Source of the DNA: Candidatus Gastranaerophilales bacterium
GTDB taxonomy: Bacteria > Cyanobacteriota > Vampirovibrionia > Gastranaerophilales > Gastranaerophilaceae
Direction: 5' to 3'
NCBI GenBank assembly: GCA_947589525.1
Contig: CANQAW010000008.1
Coordinates: 1-22,137 of the forward strand
DNA length: 22,137 nt
In this document: in pieces, positions 16,160 through 22,137 of the stretch
Position numbering within the stretch: the first letter of the stretch is position 1
How the letters are laid out: each line of letters opens with the position of its first letter
Notes under the pieces: generated by a model
Database searches by the model: none
What the model was told of the DNA's origin: nothing
Seen by the model: the letters and a program-made list of their open reading frames with translations, nothing else
Position numbers and translations under genes: made by a program

Positions 16160-16562
16160 AATATTATTTTTAGCTGTTTTATCCTTCGCTTTATTGTCTC
16201 CTGTCTGCTTTTCGCGCAATGCGAGCCAAATTCAAGACGTTAAGCAAAACGGGGAATATAATCTGGTTCAAAACGAAGTTAAGGTTAACGATTTTGAAGT
16301 TGAGCCGATTAATACAAAACAGGTTAAAAATGTTGTTCCGGATACAAAAAAAGAAGGTGTAAAAGTTATCAATTTATTTTTAAAGGTAATGAGCGCAGTT
16401 TTTATAAGCGCATTTATATTATATCTTGTGCTTATTACCGTTAAAAAATACTACAGCAGTACTTTTATATCCGAAGAAACCGAAGATTACGAAAGTTTAA
16501 ATTTAAGCTCTCCGAACAACAAAGAGGAAGCTTTAAAGTCATTTTTAAACCGTACAAAATAA
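16140..16562 (+). CDS. Small protein with signal peptide and a second membrane span
   Basis: This protein is 140 aa from GTG 16140. Residues 1-25 form a signal peptide or anchor (MPKLLHRILFLAVLSFALLS). A polar Asn/Val/Lys-rich segment of ~55 residues would be outside the membrane. A second hydrophobic span lies near residues 83-101 (MSAVFISAFILYLVLITV), followed by KKYY and a ~35-residue acidic cytoplasmic tail. The layout, short external part then single span, is like that of the AMIN-like protein at 10.6 kb, but no domain is recognised. It overlaps the end of the RNase gene by 20 bp, so translation is likely coupled. Its relation to RNA decay is unknown. Confidence 0.65.
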   Translation: MPKLLHRILFLAVLSFALLSPVCFSRNASQIQDVKQNGEYNLVQNEVKVNDFEVEPINTKQVKNVVPDTKKEGVKVINLFLKVMSAVFISAFILYLVLITVKKYYSSTFISEETEDYESLNLSSPNNKEEALKSFLNRTK

Positions 16563-16585
16563 TCTTAACAAAAATTTACAATTAA

Positions 16586-16864
16586 TTAATAAGCGACGGT
16601 ATCCTGGAGCATAAATCTGTAAAGTTGGACTTCGTCCTGTTCTTCTTTGGGTTTTAACTTTTCTTTTTCAAGGCGTATTTGCTCTTCTTTTGTTTCCGAT
16701 TTTAATTGCACCAAAGGTTCGCCTTCCTGACGATTAAAGAAATTCCATTTAAAGCCGTCTATTAATCCGTATTCGGTTTCCGTTTTGTAAGTTCCGAAAT
16801 TAATGGCATAAACGGGAGACAGAATGAAGCAAAAGGTTACGGTAAGCAGAAATAATTTTTTCAT
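16586..16864 (-). CDS. Small exported protein of unknown function
   Basis: This is a 92-aa protein. The first 20 residues are a clean signal peptide (MKKLFLLTVTFCFILSPVYA) with an A-x-A-like cut site. The mature ~72 residues are rich in Glu, Lys and Gln (KEEQIRLEKEKLKPKEEQDE) and probably unstructured or helical, with an aromatic stretch GLIDGFKWNFFN before them. No ribosome binding site is obvious before the ATG, and an AT-rich stretch with TATA-like sequence precedes it closely. It is convergent with the small membrane-protein gene (23-bp gap, no clear terminator) and divergent from the winged-helix gene. No family is recognised. Confidence 0.6.
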   Translation of the reverse strand: MKKLFLLTVTFCFILSPVYAINFGTYKTETEYGLIDGFKWNFFNRQEGEPLVQLKSETKEEQIRLEKEKLKPKEEQDEVQLYRFMLQDTVAY

Positions 16865-16901
16865 ACTTATATATTAACACAATTTAAGGTATTATAAAAA
16901 C

Positions 16902-17225
16902 ATGTTTGAATACGACTATGAAAATGAGGATAAAGAATTAAAGCTCGTAGGTTTAGAGCTTATGTTTTTGACCCCTGAAAAGTATTCAAACCCAAAAGGA
17001 ATTACGGCTGTCGAACTTGCCAAAAGAGTCGGTTTAAATGTTGATATAGTTAAAAAGAAATTAAGAATTTTATATGAAAATGAAATAATCCGCTCTACGG
17101 GAATTAACCCTAAATATTGGAAGTTTGACGAATATAAATATCAAAGATTGGATGAAGATAATGATATTTATAAGCTTCTTTGTTCTTTTGACGATGTTGA
17201 TTTTGACAGGTATTTCAGCTATTGA
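16902..17225 (+). CDS. Winged-helix-like small protein, coupled to rRNA methyltransferase gene
   Basis: This is a 107-aa acidic protein. Residues ~33-72 (GITAVELAKRVGLNVDIVKKK, then LRILYENEIIRSTG) have the pattern of a winged helix-turn-helix: helix 2, turn, recognition helix, then a wing. The N-terminus (EYDYENEDKELKLVG) and the C-terminus (DEDNDIYKLLCSFDDVDFD) are strongly acidic, unusual for a DNA-binding protein, so it may bind a protein or RNA instead. The spacing before ATG 16902 shows only AAGG at 16885-16888. Its TGA overlaps the TTG start of the methyltransferase gene by three bases, indicating coupling. The family is unknown. Confidence 0.6.
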   Translation: MFEYDYENEDKELKLVGLELMFLTPEKYSNPKGITAVELAKRVGLNVDIVKKKLRILYENEIIRSTGINPKYWKFDEYKYQRLDEDNDIYKLLCSFDDVDFDRYFSY

Positions 17226-18577
17226 TTAATTTAAATGACGAAATTATTTTAGATATTGAAAAAGTGGTGCAGGGCGGACTTGCTTTGGCAAGATATGAAC
17301 AGTTTGTTGTTTTTGTTGAAGGTGCGCTTCCCGAAGAAAAAATTAAAGCGCAAATTGTTAAATTAAATAAAAAACATGCGCTTGCCCGAATTTTAGAAAT
17401 TATCGAACCCTCAAAACACAGAATTAAGCCAATTTGTCCGCTTTATAATGCCTGCGGGAGTTGTGACAATCAAATTTGCGATTACGATTATTCAATTTTT
17501 TTAAAAACTCAAATTTTAAAAGAAACATTTAAAGACATTTTTGATGAAAATAAAATTAAAGATATTATAAAATCGCCTAAAAATCTTTGTTACAGAAAGA
17601 AAATTCAATATCCGGCACAGCAAACCAAAAACTCCAAAAGAATAAAGCTCGGCTATTATAAAAATAACTCTCATGAGCTTATTGATATAAAATTTTGCCC
17701 CGTACAGGACAGAATTATTGATGAAATAACGCAATATTTAAGAGAAAATTTTCCTTTTGATTGTTACAATTCTTCGAAAAACAAAGGTTTTTTAAAAAAT
17801 GTTGTTTTTAGAATAACGCAGGATAATAAAAAAATTCTTCTTACCTTTGTTATAAATTCAACTTATAAGAATTATATAAAATTTTATGATAAAAAATTAA
17901 AAGAATTTATAAACCTTTTAACTCAAAATTTCAGTGAAATTAAAAGCGTTTATGTTAATTTTAATGCCGGCAAAACAAATAAAATCTTATCAGATAATGA
18001 ACTTAAAATATTCGGAGAAGATTTTATTGAAGAAATTTTAAAAGATAAAAAATATAAAATATCTTCTCAGAGTTTTTTTCAGGTAAATCCTTTTTGTGCA
18101 GTTGAAATATTTGAAACGGTTAAAAGCCTGATTAAAGATAATTCGACAATTTTAGATGCTTATTGCGGAGTAGGCGCAATCGGAATATATTTAAGCGGCA
18201 AAGCTCAAAAAATAACTTTTGTTGAAGAAAATAAATCCGCAAGCAATTTAGCAAAAGAAAATTTTAAATTAAACAATTTGCAAAATTGTGAAATTTATCA
18301 AGGAGATGCGCAAAAACACCTCTTAAATTTTGAAAAACAAAAAAGAAAATTTGATTATGCAATAATTGACCCGCCGAGAAAAGGCTCAAACAGTGATTGT
18401 TTAAATAGTTTATCAAAACTGACGAATAATATTATCTATGTTTCCTGCAATCCCCAAACTCTTAAAAGAGATATAATTTGTTTAACAAAATTTGGTTATA
18501 AATTAGAATTTTTGCAAGGAGCGGATTTATTTCCCTATACTTATCATATAGAAACAGTGGCATATTTAAGAAAATAA
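17222..18577 (+). CDS. rlmD: 23S rRNA (uracil-5-)-methyltransferase, RlmD/RumA-like
   Basis: This is a 451-aa SAM-dependent enzyme of the TrmA/RlmC/RlmD family, which makes 5-methyluridine in RNA. It begins with a TRAM RNA-binding domain (residues ~1-60). Iron-sulfur cysteines follow: C72, C78, C81 (CPLYNACGSC) and later C159 (FCPVQ), as in RlmD. The SAM motif is ILDAYCGVGAIG. D383-P-P-R and VSCNP with the catalytic nucleophile C409 are intact. The TTG start at 17222 overlaps the upstream stop codon. RlmD (U1939) is my first choice from the Fe-S motif; RlmC/RlmCD specificity cannot be excluded. It ends at a strong bidirectional terminator. Confidence 0.9.
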   Translation: MINLNDEIILDIEKVVQGGLALARYEQFVVFVEGALPEEKIKAQIVKLNKKHALARILEIIEPSKHRIKPICPLYNACGSCDNQICDYDYSIFLKTQILKETFKDIFDENKIKDIIKSPKNLCYRKKIQYPAQQTKNSKRIKLGYYKNNSHELIDIKFCPVQDRIIDEITQYLRENFPFDCYNSSKNKGFLKNVVFRITQDNKKILLTFVINSTYKNYIKFYDKKLKEFINLLTQNFSEIKSVYVNFNAGKTNKILSDNELKIFGEDFIEEILKDKKYKISSQSFFQVNPFCAVEIFETVKSLIKDNSTILDAYCGVGAIGIYLSGKAQKITFVEENKSASNLAKENFKLNNLQNCEIYQGDAQKHLLNFEKQKRKFDYAIIDPPRKGSNSDCLNSLSKLTNNIIYVSCNPQTLKRDIICLTKFGYKLEFLQGADLFPYTYHIETVAYLRK

Positions 18578-18610
18578 AAAATACCCAAAAGATTATTTTG
18601 GGTATTTTTT
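18576..18610. terminator. Bidirectional intrinsic terminator
   Basis: AAAAAATACCCAAAA at 18576-18590 and TTTTGGGTATTTTTT at 18596-18610 form a perfect 15-bp stem with a five-base loop. A and T runs flank both sides, so it serves the rightward methyltransferase gene and the leftward thioredoxin-like gene. Confidence 0.88.
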
Positions 18611-18624
18611 ATATTTGTTTTTAA

Positions 18625-19263
18625 TTATTTCTTTTCAGTTTTAATTCCAATTATTTCAAGAGCTTTATCTTTAACTTGTTCTTTTGAATTTGGATTAAAG
18701 AACAGATTATTTTCTATTTGAGTTTTAACTCCGTTTTTATCAACTACATATAAAGTCGGGAAACCTGTAATTCCGTATTCTTCAGAATATTTTTTATTTT
18801 CGGGAGCTTCAACGTTTACCCAAGCAACAGCAAAGTTTTGTTTAATCGTTCTGTCTTTTGCAACTTTATTGAATGTCGGTGCAAAGCTTTGGCAGAAGTG
18901 ACACCAGTCAACATAAAAAAGAACAAGCTTTGCTTTGTCTTCTTTTTTCATAGCTTTTTCTAAACTTTGACCTTTATCATATTTTTTTGAAATAACAACT
19001 GCTCTGCCTTGTCCTTGATTGCCGTCTGAAAAATTACCTTGGCTGATAGCAATGCCGAGAGAAGTTAATGAAAACAATAAAGACATGACTAATAAAACTA
19101 CTATTGTTGTAAATCTTCGATTTTGTTCAGGAGTTGTACCTGCTGTTTCGGACACTTCTTTTTTAGTTTTTTTAGAAGGTTCCTTTTCTTGTGTACCTGC
19201 TTTTTCAATAAGTTTTTTATATTCCTTCATGGGAATAATTACCTGAAAATCGTTTTCTGACAT
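18625..19263 (-). CDS. Membrane-anchored thioredoxin-fold protein
   Basis: This is a 212-aa protein. Residues 1-50 are polar and charged, expected in the cytoplasm. Residues 52-74 (TTIVVLLVMSLLFSLTSLGIA) span the membrane. Residues ~95-205 form a thioredoxin fold with the redox pair C121-H-F-C124 (VDWCHFC) and the cis-Pro loop GFPTLYVV (P169). The fold should face the periplasm, where it may reduce or exchange disulfides, for example in cytochrome c or envelope-protein assembly, as for the anchored TxlA/HCF164 type of cyanobacteria. The ~50-residue N-terminal tail is longer than usual and its role is unknown. A GAGGGAG site precedes the ATG at 19263. Only 54 bp separate it from the SEC-C gene upstream. 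Confidence 0.88.
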   Translation of the reverse strand: MSENDFQVIIPMKEYKKLIEKAGTQEKEPSKKTKKEVSETAGTTPEQNRRFTTIVVLLVMSLLFSLTSLGIAISQGNFSDGNQGQGRAVVISKKYDKGQSLEKAMKKEDKAKLVLFYVDWCHFCQSFAPTFNKVAKDRTIKQNFAVAWVNVEAPENKKYSEEYGITGFPTLYVVDKNGVKTQIENNLFFNPNSKEQVKDKALEIIGIKTEKK

Positions 19264-19317
19264 TTTTCTCTCCCTCTATATTCTATAGTATTACTTATAT
19301 CATAAATTTTTATTTTT

Positions 19318-20583
19318 TTAAAGTTCTTTTTTTAAACAGCAGTTTTTGTATTTAAGCCCCGAACCGCATGGACAAGGGTCATTTCGCCCTATTTTTTGCG
19401 GTTTTTGCTCATTTTTTTCCGAAAAAGAAAGCATTTTATCAAATAATTCGCTGTTGAATAAAATTGTAGCAGGCGAGTATATTCCTCCTTCAACAAAACT
19501 TGATTTTGTGTTAAACAAAACTTCTTCCAATGTTGAGAAATTTGTATCAAGCGCTTCGTTTATGGTTTTAAAGAAGCAACCTTTATCATTATTATCATAA
19601 ACATATTTAATAACGCTCGGCGGAATTTTATCCGAAGTTAAAAATTCTTTTATACATTCTTTTTTGCCTTCGATTTCTTCTTTAAAGCATTTTAAAAATG
19701 TCTTTAAGAAAGGAATTATATATAGTCCTCTTTTTTTATCAATCCAAAGAGAAATGTCATAAATTTCGCTGTGCGAAGAAAAACCGCTTACGGCATTTTC
19801 GAGAAAACGGCTGTCCGAGCATTTAAGTTCGTTTACTTCAAAATATTTATATTGCTCCGTTTCTTCAATTAAATCTTCATAGCTGTCTTGAGTTTTATTT
19901 AATCTGAACTGATTGAAATATTCAATTAAACAATCAACTTTTTTGTTCGTTGTTGAAATATATTCTTTCTTAAAGCATTCCAAAAATTTTTGATAAAATT
20001 CTTCAACACATTGTTTCAGTTCAATTTCCTTTTGTTCGTTTTTGAAATATGCACTTTTGGGGTTTTGAATAAGATTTTTAACCGAATTTACTATTGCGCC
20101 CCATTGGTCAAATTCTGAAATAACATTATAGATTTCCAGAATATACAATGTATTATCAAGCTCAAGTATTCGAGCTTCAATGTAATCATATCTTCCGATT
20201 GTTTTTAAATGCTCCATTTTAACCATCGGAATTAAAGTTAAATCCGTATTTGAATTTAAACATTTAACTTCAAAACCGTTGGATAAAATTTTATTAACTT
20301 GAAAAACAGCACATAGCGAATTGTCTAAAGCTCTTATTATTTCATCTTGAACGGCATTATTTCTTCTGTAGTATTCTAAAACCTTAAGACCGTTTTGCAT
20401 TTTTAAATCAAGAAGATAATGAATTACAACATTATTAAATTCATTTTGAGTTTTTACTTCTATTTTGTTGTTTTCAAGATACTGTTCAAAATCTTTTGAT
20501 AAAATTTTATCTTCCGATAAAAACTGCATTAAATTATCAATCGTTTTGCTTATTAAATTTAAACTGTCAATTATTGCAGGCAT
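19318..20583 (-). CDS. SEC-C motif protein of unknown function
   Basis: This is a 421-aa protein. The extreme C-terminus is a SEC-C metal-binding motif, RNDPCPCGSGLKYKNCC with C404, C406, C415 and C416, as at the end of SecA, where it binds zinc and contacts SecB or ribosome. The preceding ~395 residues are predicted helical, Lys/Glu-rich, and match no family I recognise. There is no signal peptide or membrane segment. The ATG at 20583 is preceded by AAGGGG, which overlaps the stop of the upstream tlyA-like gene, so translation is coupled. A ribosome- or nascent-chain-linked role is plausible only from the motif and from its rRNA-methyltransferase neighbour. Confidence 0.8.
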   Translation of the reverse strand: MPAIIDSLNLISKTIDNLMQFLSEDKILSKDFEQYLENNKIEVKTQNEFNNVVIHYLLDLKMQNGLKVLEYYRRNNAVQDEIIRALDNSLCAVFQVNKILSNGFEVKCLNSNTDLTLIPMVKMEHLKTIGRYDYIEARILELDNTLYILEIYNVISEFDQWGAIVNSVKNLIQNPKSAYFKNEQKEIELKQCVEEFYQKFLECFKKEYISTTNKKVDCLIEYFNQFRLNKTQDSYEDLIEETEQYKYFEVNELKCSDSRFLENAVSGFSSHSEIYDISLWIDKKRGLYIIPFLKTFLKCFKEEIEGKKECIKEFLTSDKIPPSVIKYVYDNNDKGCFFKTINEALDTNFSTLEEVLFNTKSSFVEGGIYSPATILFNSELFDKMLSFSEKNEQKPQKIGRNDPCPCGSGLKYKNCCLKKEL

Positions 20584-20593
20584 TTTAAACCCC

Positions 20594-21388
20594 TTATTCT
20601 TCCCTTTTTAAATAAATTAAATATTCGGTATTTTTGCTTTTTGCCCCTTTAATGGGACTTTCCATAAGACCTGCGGTTTTGAAATTTAAGTTTTTGCAAA
20701 AATTTTTTATATCTTCAATTATCGCAAGCCTTATTTTTTCATCTTTTACTATTCCCCCCTTATCAATATCTTCTTTTTTTGCTTCAAACTGAGGTTTGAT
20801 TAAAAGCACTAAAGAAGCGTTTTTTGATATTAATTTTTTGCAATTTTCAAGAACTTTTTTAATTGAGATAAAAGATAAATCCATTGATAAAAACTCGGGT
20901 AAATCCTTGTCATCCAAGCTTTCGCACCCGTAGACATCATAAAAAGAGCAGTTTTTAACATTTATTTTTTCTATTGATTTAATTCTTTTATCCAGTTTTA
21001 ACTTCCAAGCGAGCTGGTTATATCCGCAATCAAGGGCATAAACAAACTTTGCGCCGTTTTGAAGCATGCAATCGCTAAATCCTCCCGTTGAAGCACCAAT
21101 ATCAATACATATTTTATCTTTTAAGTCAATTTTGAATTTATCGATTGCGCCCTGAAGCTTTATTCCCCCTCTTGAAACAAAAGGAATTGAATTAATTTCA
21201 ATTAAAGCGGGGGTTTCTTCATTGAACAAAAAATCTTCATAATATAAAGCTCCCGCCTTTGAAATTACAACGTTATTTATTTTAACGTTTCCGGCTATAA
21301 TATTGGCGCTTGAAGAACTTTTTGTTTCAAAAAAGCCTCTTTCAAATAAAATTAAATCCAACCTTTTTTTTGAACGCTTTTCGCCCAT
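20594..21388 (-). CDS. tlyA: TlyA-family rRNA (cytidine-2'-O)-methyltransferase
   Basis: This protein is 264 aa from ATG 21388. The N-terminal S4 RNA-binding domain (KKRLDLILFERGFFE, then IAGNVKINN) is followed by the Rossmann methyltransferase domain. That has SRGGIKL, CIDIGASTGGFSDCML (SAM motif), YALDCGYNQLAWKL, a DLSFISI motif, and KPQFEAKKEDIDKGGIV near the end. TlyA methylates 16S and 23S rRNA ribose 2'-OH groups. The frame stays open 35 codons further upstream, to 21493, but that part lies inside the 85-aa gene and does not match TlyA; the ATG at 21388 gives the family length of ~265 aa and lies one base after the upstream stop. Hemolysin labels seen for this family are misleading. Confidence 0.92.
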   Translation of the reverse strand: MGEKRSKKRLDLILFERGFFETKSSSSANIIAGNVKINNVVISKAGALYYEDFLFNEETPALIEINSIPFVSRGGIKLQGAIDKFKIDLKDKICIDIGASTGGFSDCMLQNGAKFVYALDCGYNQLAWKLKLDKRIKSIEKINVKNCSFYDVYGCESLDDKDLPEFLSMDLSFISIKKVLENCKKLISKNASLVLLIKPQFEAKKEDIDKGGIVKDEKIRLAIIEDIKNFCKNLNFKTAGLMESPIKGAKSKNTEYLIYLKREE

Positions 21389-21389
21389 T

Positions 21390-21647
21390 TTACTGCTCTT
21401 GAGTAAGATATCTTTCTTCTTGAATGGCAACCGATACAATTCTGTTGGACAATATTGCGGCTTTTTTAATCGGGCCGATTGGTTCAAACTCAACCATTTT
21501 AATATCCGTTGAGTTCATAAGAGCTTTTAAATCTTCATAAATTTTTTGAGTATTATCAAAATATAATACAAGCGGATTTGCCATATCTTTACAAAAAACT
21601 AAAAGGGCATTTCTTACTTGTATATTGCCTTGTGGTTGTTGCTGCAT
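21390..21647 (-). CDS. 85-aa protein of unknown function
   Basis: This small protein begins MQQQPQG and contains LLVFCKDMANPLVLYFDN and a conserved-looking FEPIGPIKKAAILSNRIVSVAIQ. The alternating hydrophobic pattern suggests a compact alpha/beta fold without membrane segments. AAGGGGAG before the ATG overlaps the tatD stop codon, and the stop lies one base before the tlyA ATG, so it is tightly embedded between two RNA/DNA enzymes and is almost certainly translated. It could be a specificity or regulatory partner, but there is no direct support. No family is recognised. Confidence 0.72.
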   Translation of the reverse strand: MQQQPQGNIQVRNALLVFCKDMANPLVLYFDNTQKIYEDLKALMNSTDIKMVEFEPIGPIKKAAILSNRIVSVAIQEERYLTQEQ

Positions 21648-21657
21648 TTTTCTCCCC

Positions 21658-22137
21658 TTATTTTAAATTAAAAAATTCTTTTGCATTTTTGCTTGTTTCT
21701 ATACAAATATTATCATAAGTTATATTTTTAATTTTGGCAATTTCTTTTGCTACAAAACCGATATATTTCGGAGAATTTTCCGTTCCTCTGAAAGGATGAG
21801 GTGTTAAATAGGGACAATCCGTTTCAAGCAATATATCTTTTAAGTCAATCTGAGATGCTACTTCTTTTATTGTAATTGCATTTTTAAATGTTACCACTCC
21901 GCCGAGAGCAATTTTATAGCCTAAATTGATACATTCACGTGCAAATTCAACGCTTCCCGAAAAGCAATGAAGAAGCGCTTTTTTAATTTTTTGTTCTTTC
22001 AGGATTTCAAGCGTATCAAAATGTGCTTCTCTGTCGTGGATTATGACGGGCAGATTAAGCATTTTGGATATTTCAAGCTGTGTTATGAAACATTTTTTCT
22101 GTGCTTGTTTGTTTTCTTTACTGTAGTGATAATCAAG
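21658..22137 (-). CDS. tatD: TatD-family metal-dependent hydrolase, 5'-truncated by window edge
   Basis: Only the C-terminal 159 codons are in the window; the frame is open to the right edge, beginning LDYHYSKENKQAQKKCF. This matches the TatD pattern G-L-D-Y-Y, Q-x-x-x-F and PVIIHDREA. Later motifs are LLHCFSGSVEFA and LLETDCPYLTPHPFRG with the metal-ligand Asp and the TPHPFRG-N-P-like loop. TatD proteins are TIM-barrel 3'-5' exonucleases or DNases with two metal ions. The gene is first in the visible leftward run, and its stop overlaps the ribosome binding site of the 85-aa gene. An internal ATG at 22062 is not the true start. Confidence 0.9.
   Translation of the reverse strand, partial: LDYHYSKENKQAQKKCFITQLEISKMLNLPVIIHDREAHFDTLEILKEQKIKKALLHCFSGSVEFARECINLGYKIALGGVVTFKNAITIKEVASQIDLKDILLETDCPYLTPHPFRGTENSPKYIGFVAKEIAKIKNITYDNICIETSKNAKEFFNLK

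Noticed and set aside
21389..21493. N-terminal extension of the TlyA-like protein to 21493
   Set aside because: The added 35 residues lie within the 85-aa gene in another frame and do not match the S4 domain start; ATG 21388 gives the family length.
1..22137. tRNA or rRNA genes, CRISPR array, insertion sequence or prophage
   Set aside because: No cloverleaf with a conserved T-loop, no regularly spaced repeats, and no transposase, integrase or phage protein motifs were seen on reading both strands.

Overview
The window is AT-rich bacterial DNA with a two-membrane, Gram-negative-like gene content. It looks like a member of the non-photosynthetic relatives of cyanobacteria (Candidatus Gastranaerophilales / Melainabacteria / Vampirovibrionia). 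The assignment is an inference resting on three points: a short F-K-G motif near the N-terminus of a large secreted-looking protein, which I recall as common in that group; an RNase E/G with a long disordered tail ending in an Arg/Lys-rich patch, as in cyanobacteria; and a stand-alone DUF2344 protein just upstream of that RNase. Confidence in the lineage is moderate. No tRNA, rRNA, CRISPR array, transposase, integrase or phage gene was seen, so this is ordinary chromosomal DNA. No intergenic stretch reaches 300 bp; the largest gaps are 8062-8266 and 13199-13491.

Layout. Positions 3-6535 (+) form one probable transcription unit: the C-terminal part of an unknown membrane-anchored protein, then two tandem GH13 (alpha-amylase superfamily) proteins. 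The first (632 aa) has GlgE-like motifs. The second (1265 aa) is a giant with long insertions. A perfect-stem bidirectional terminator closes the unit. On the minus strand, 6580-8061 encodes a protein with the hybrid cluster protein (HCP) fold signature in which nearly every metal-ligand position is altered or deleted. A 205-bp divergent region with inverted repeats separates it from a small Cys-rich protein (8267-8548, +). Next come an amidohydrolase with three altered active-site positions (8642-9949), lumazine synthase ribH (9995-10468) and a signal-peptide/AMIN-like/transmembrane protein (10581-11777).

The region 11810-13198 (-) encodes a COG2509-type FAD-dependent dehydrogenase with a ferredoxin-like Cys motif. 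Its upstream region carries a perfect 18-bp palindrome and, on the other strand, a promoter-like and terminator-like pair that could make a ~100-nt RNA or act as a leader. The cluster 13492-16562 (+) contains a small coiled-coil protein, a DUF2344 protein, RNase E/G and a small membrane protein, with overlapping or closely spaced genes. A small exported protein (-) and a winged-helix-like protein translationally coupled to an RlmD/TrmA-type rRNA uracil methyltransferase (+) follow.

The right end (18625-22137, -) is a compact leftward run: TatD nuclease (cut by the window edge), an 85-aa unknown, TlyA-type rRNA methyltransferase, a SEC-C-motif protein and a membrane-anchored thioredoxin-fold protein. 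The themes are RNA metabolism (RNase E/G, RlmD, TlyA), flavin/redox chemistry (RibH, FAD dehydrogenase, thioredoxin, HCP-like protein) and glucan chemistry (two GH13 proteins). The most unusual content is the pair of degenerate enzyme families, HCP-like and amidohydrolase-like, lying close together around 6.6-9.9 kb, and the giant GH13 protein.
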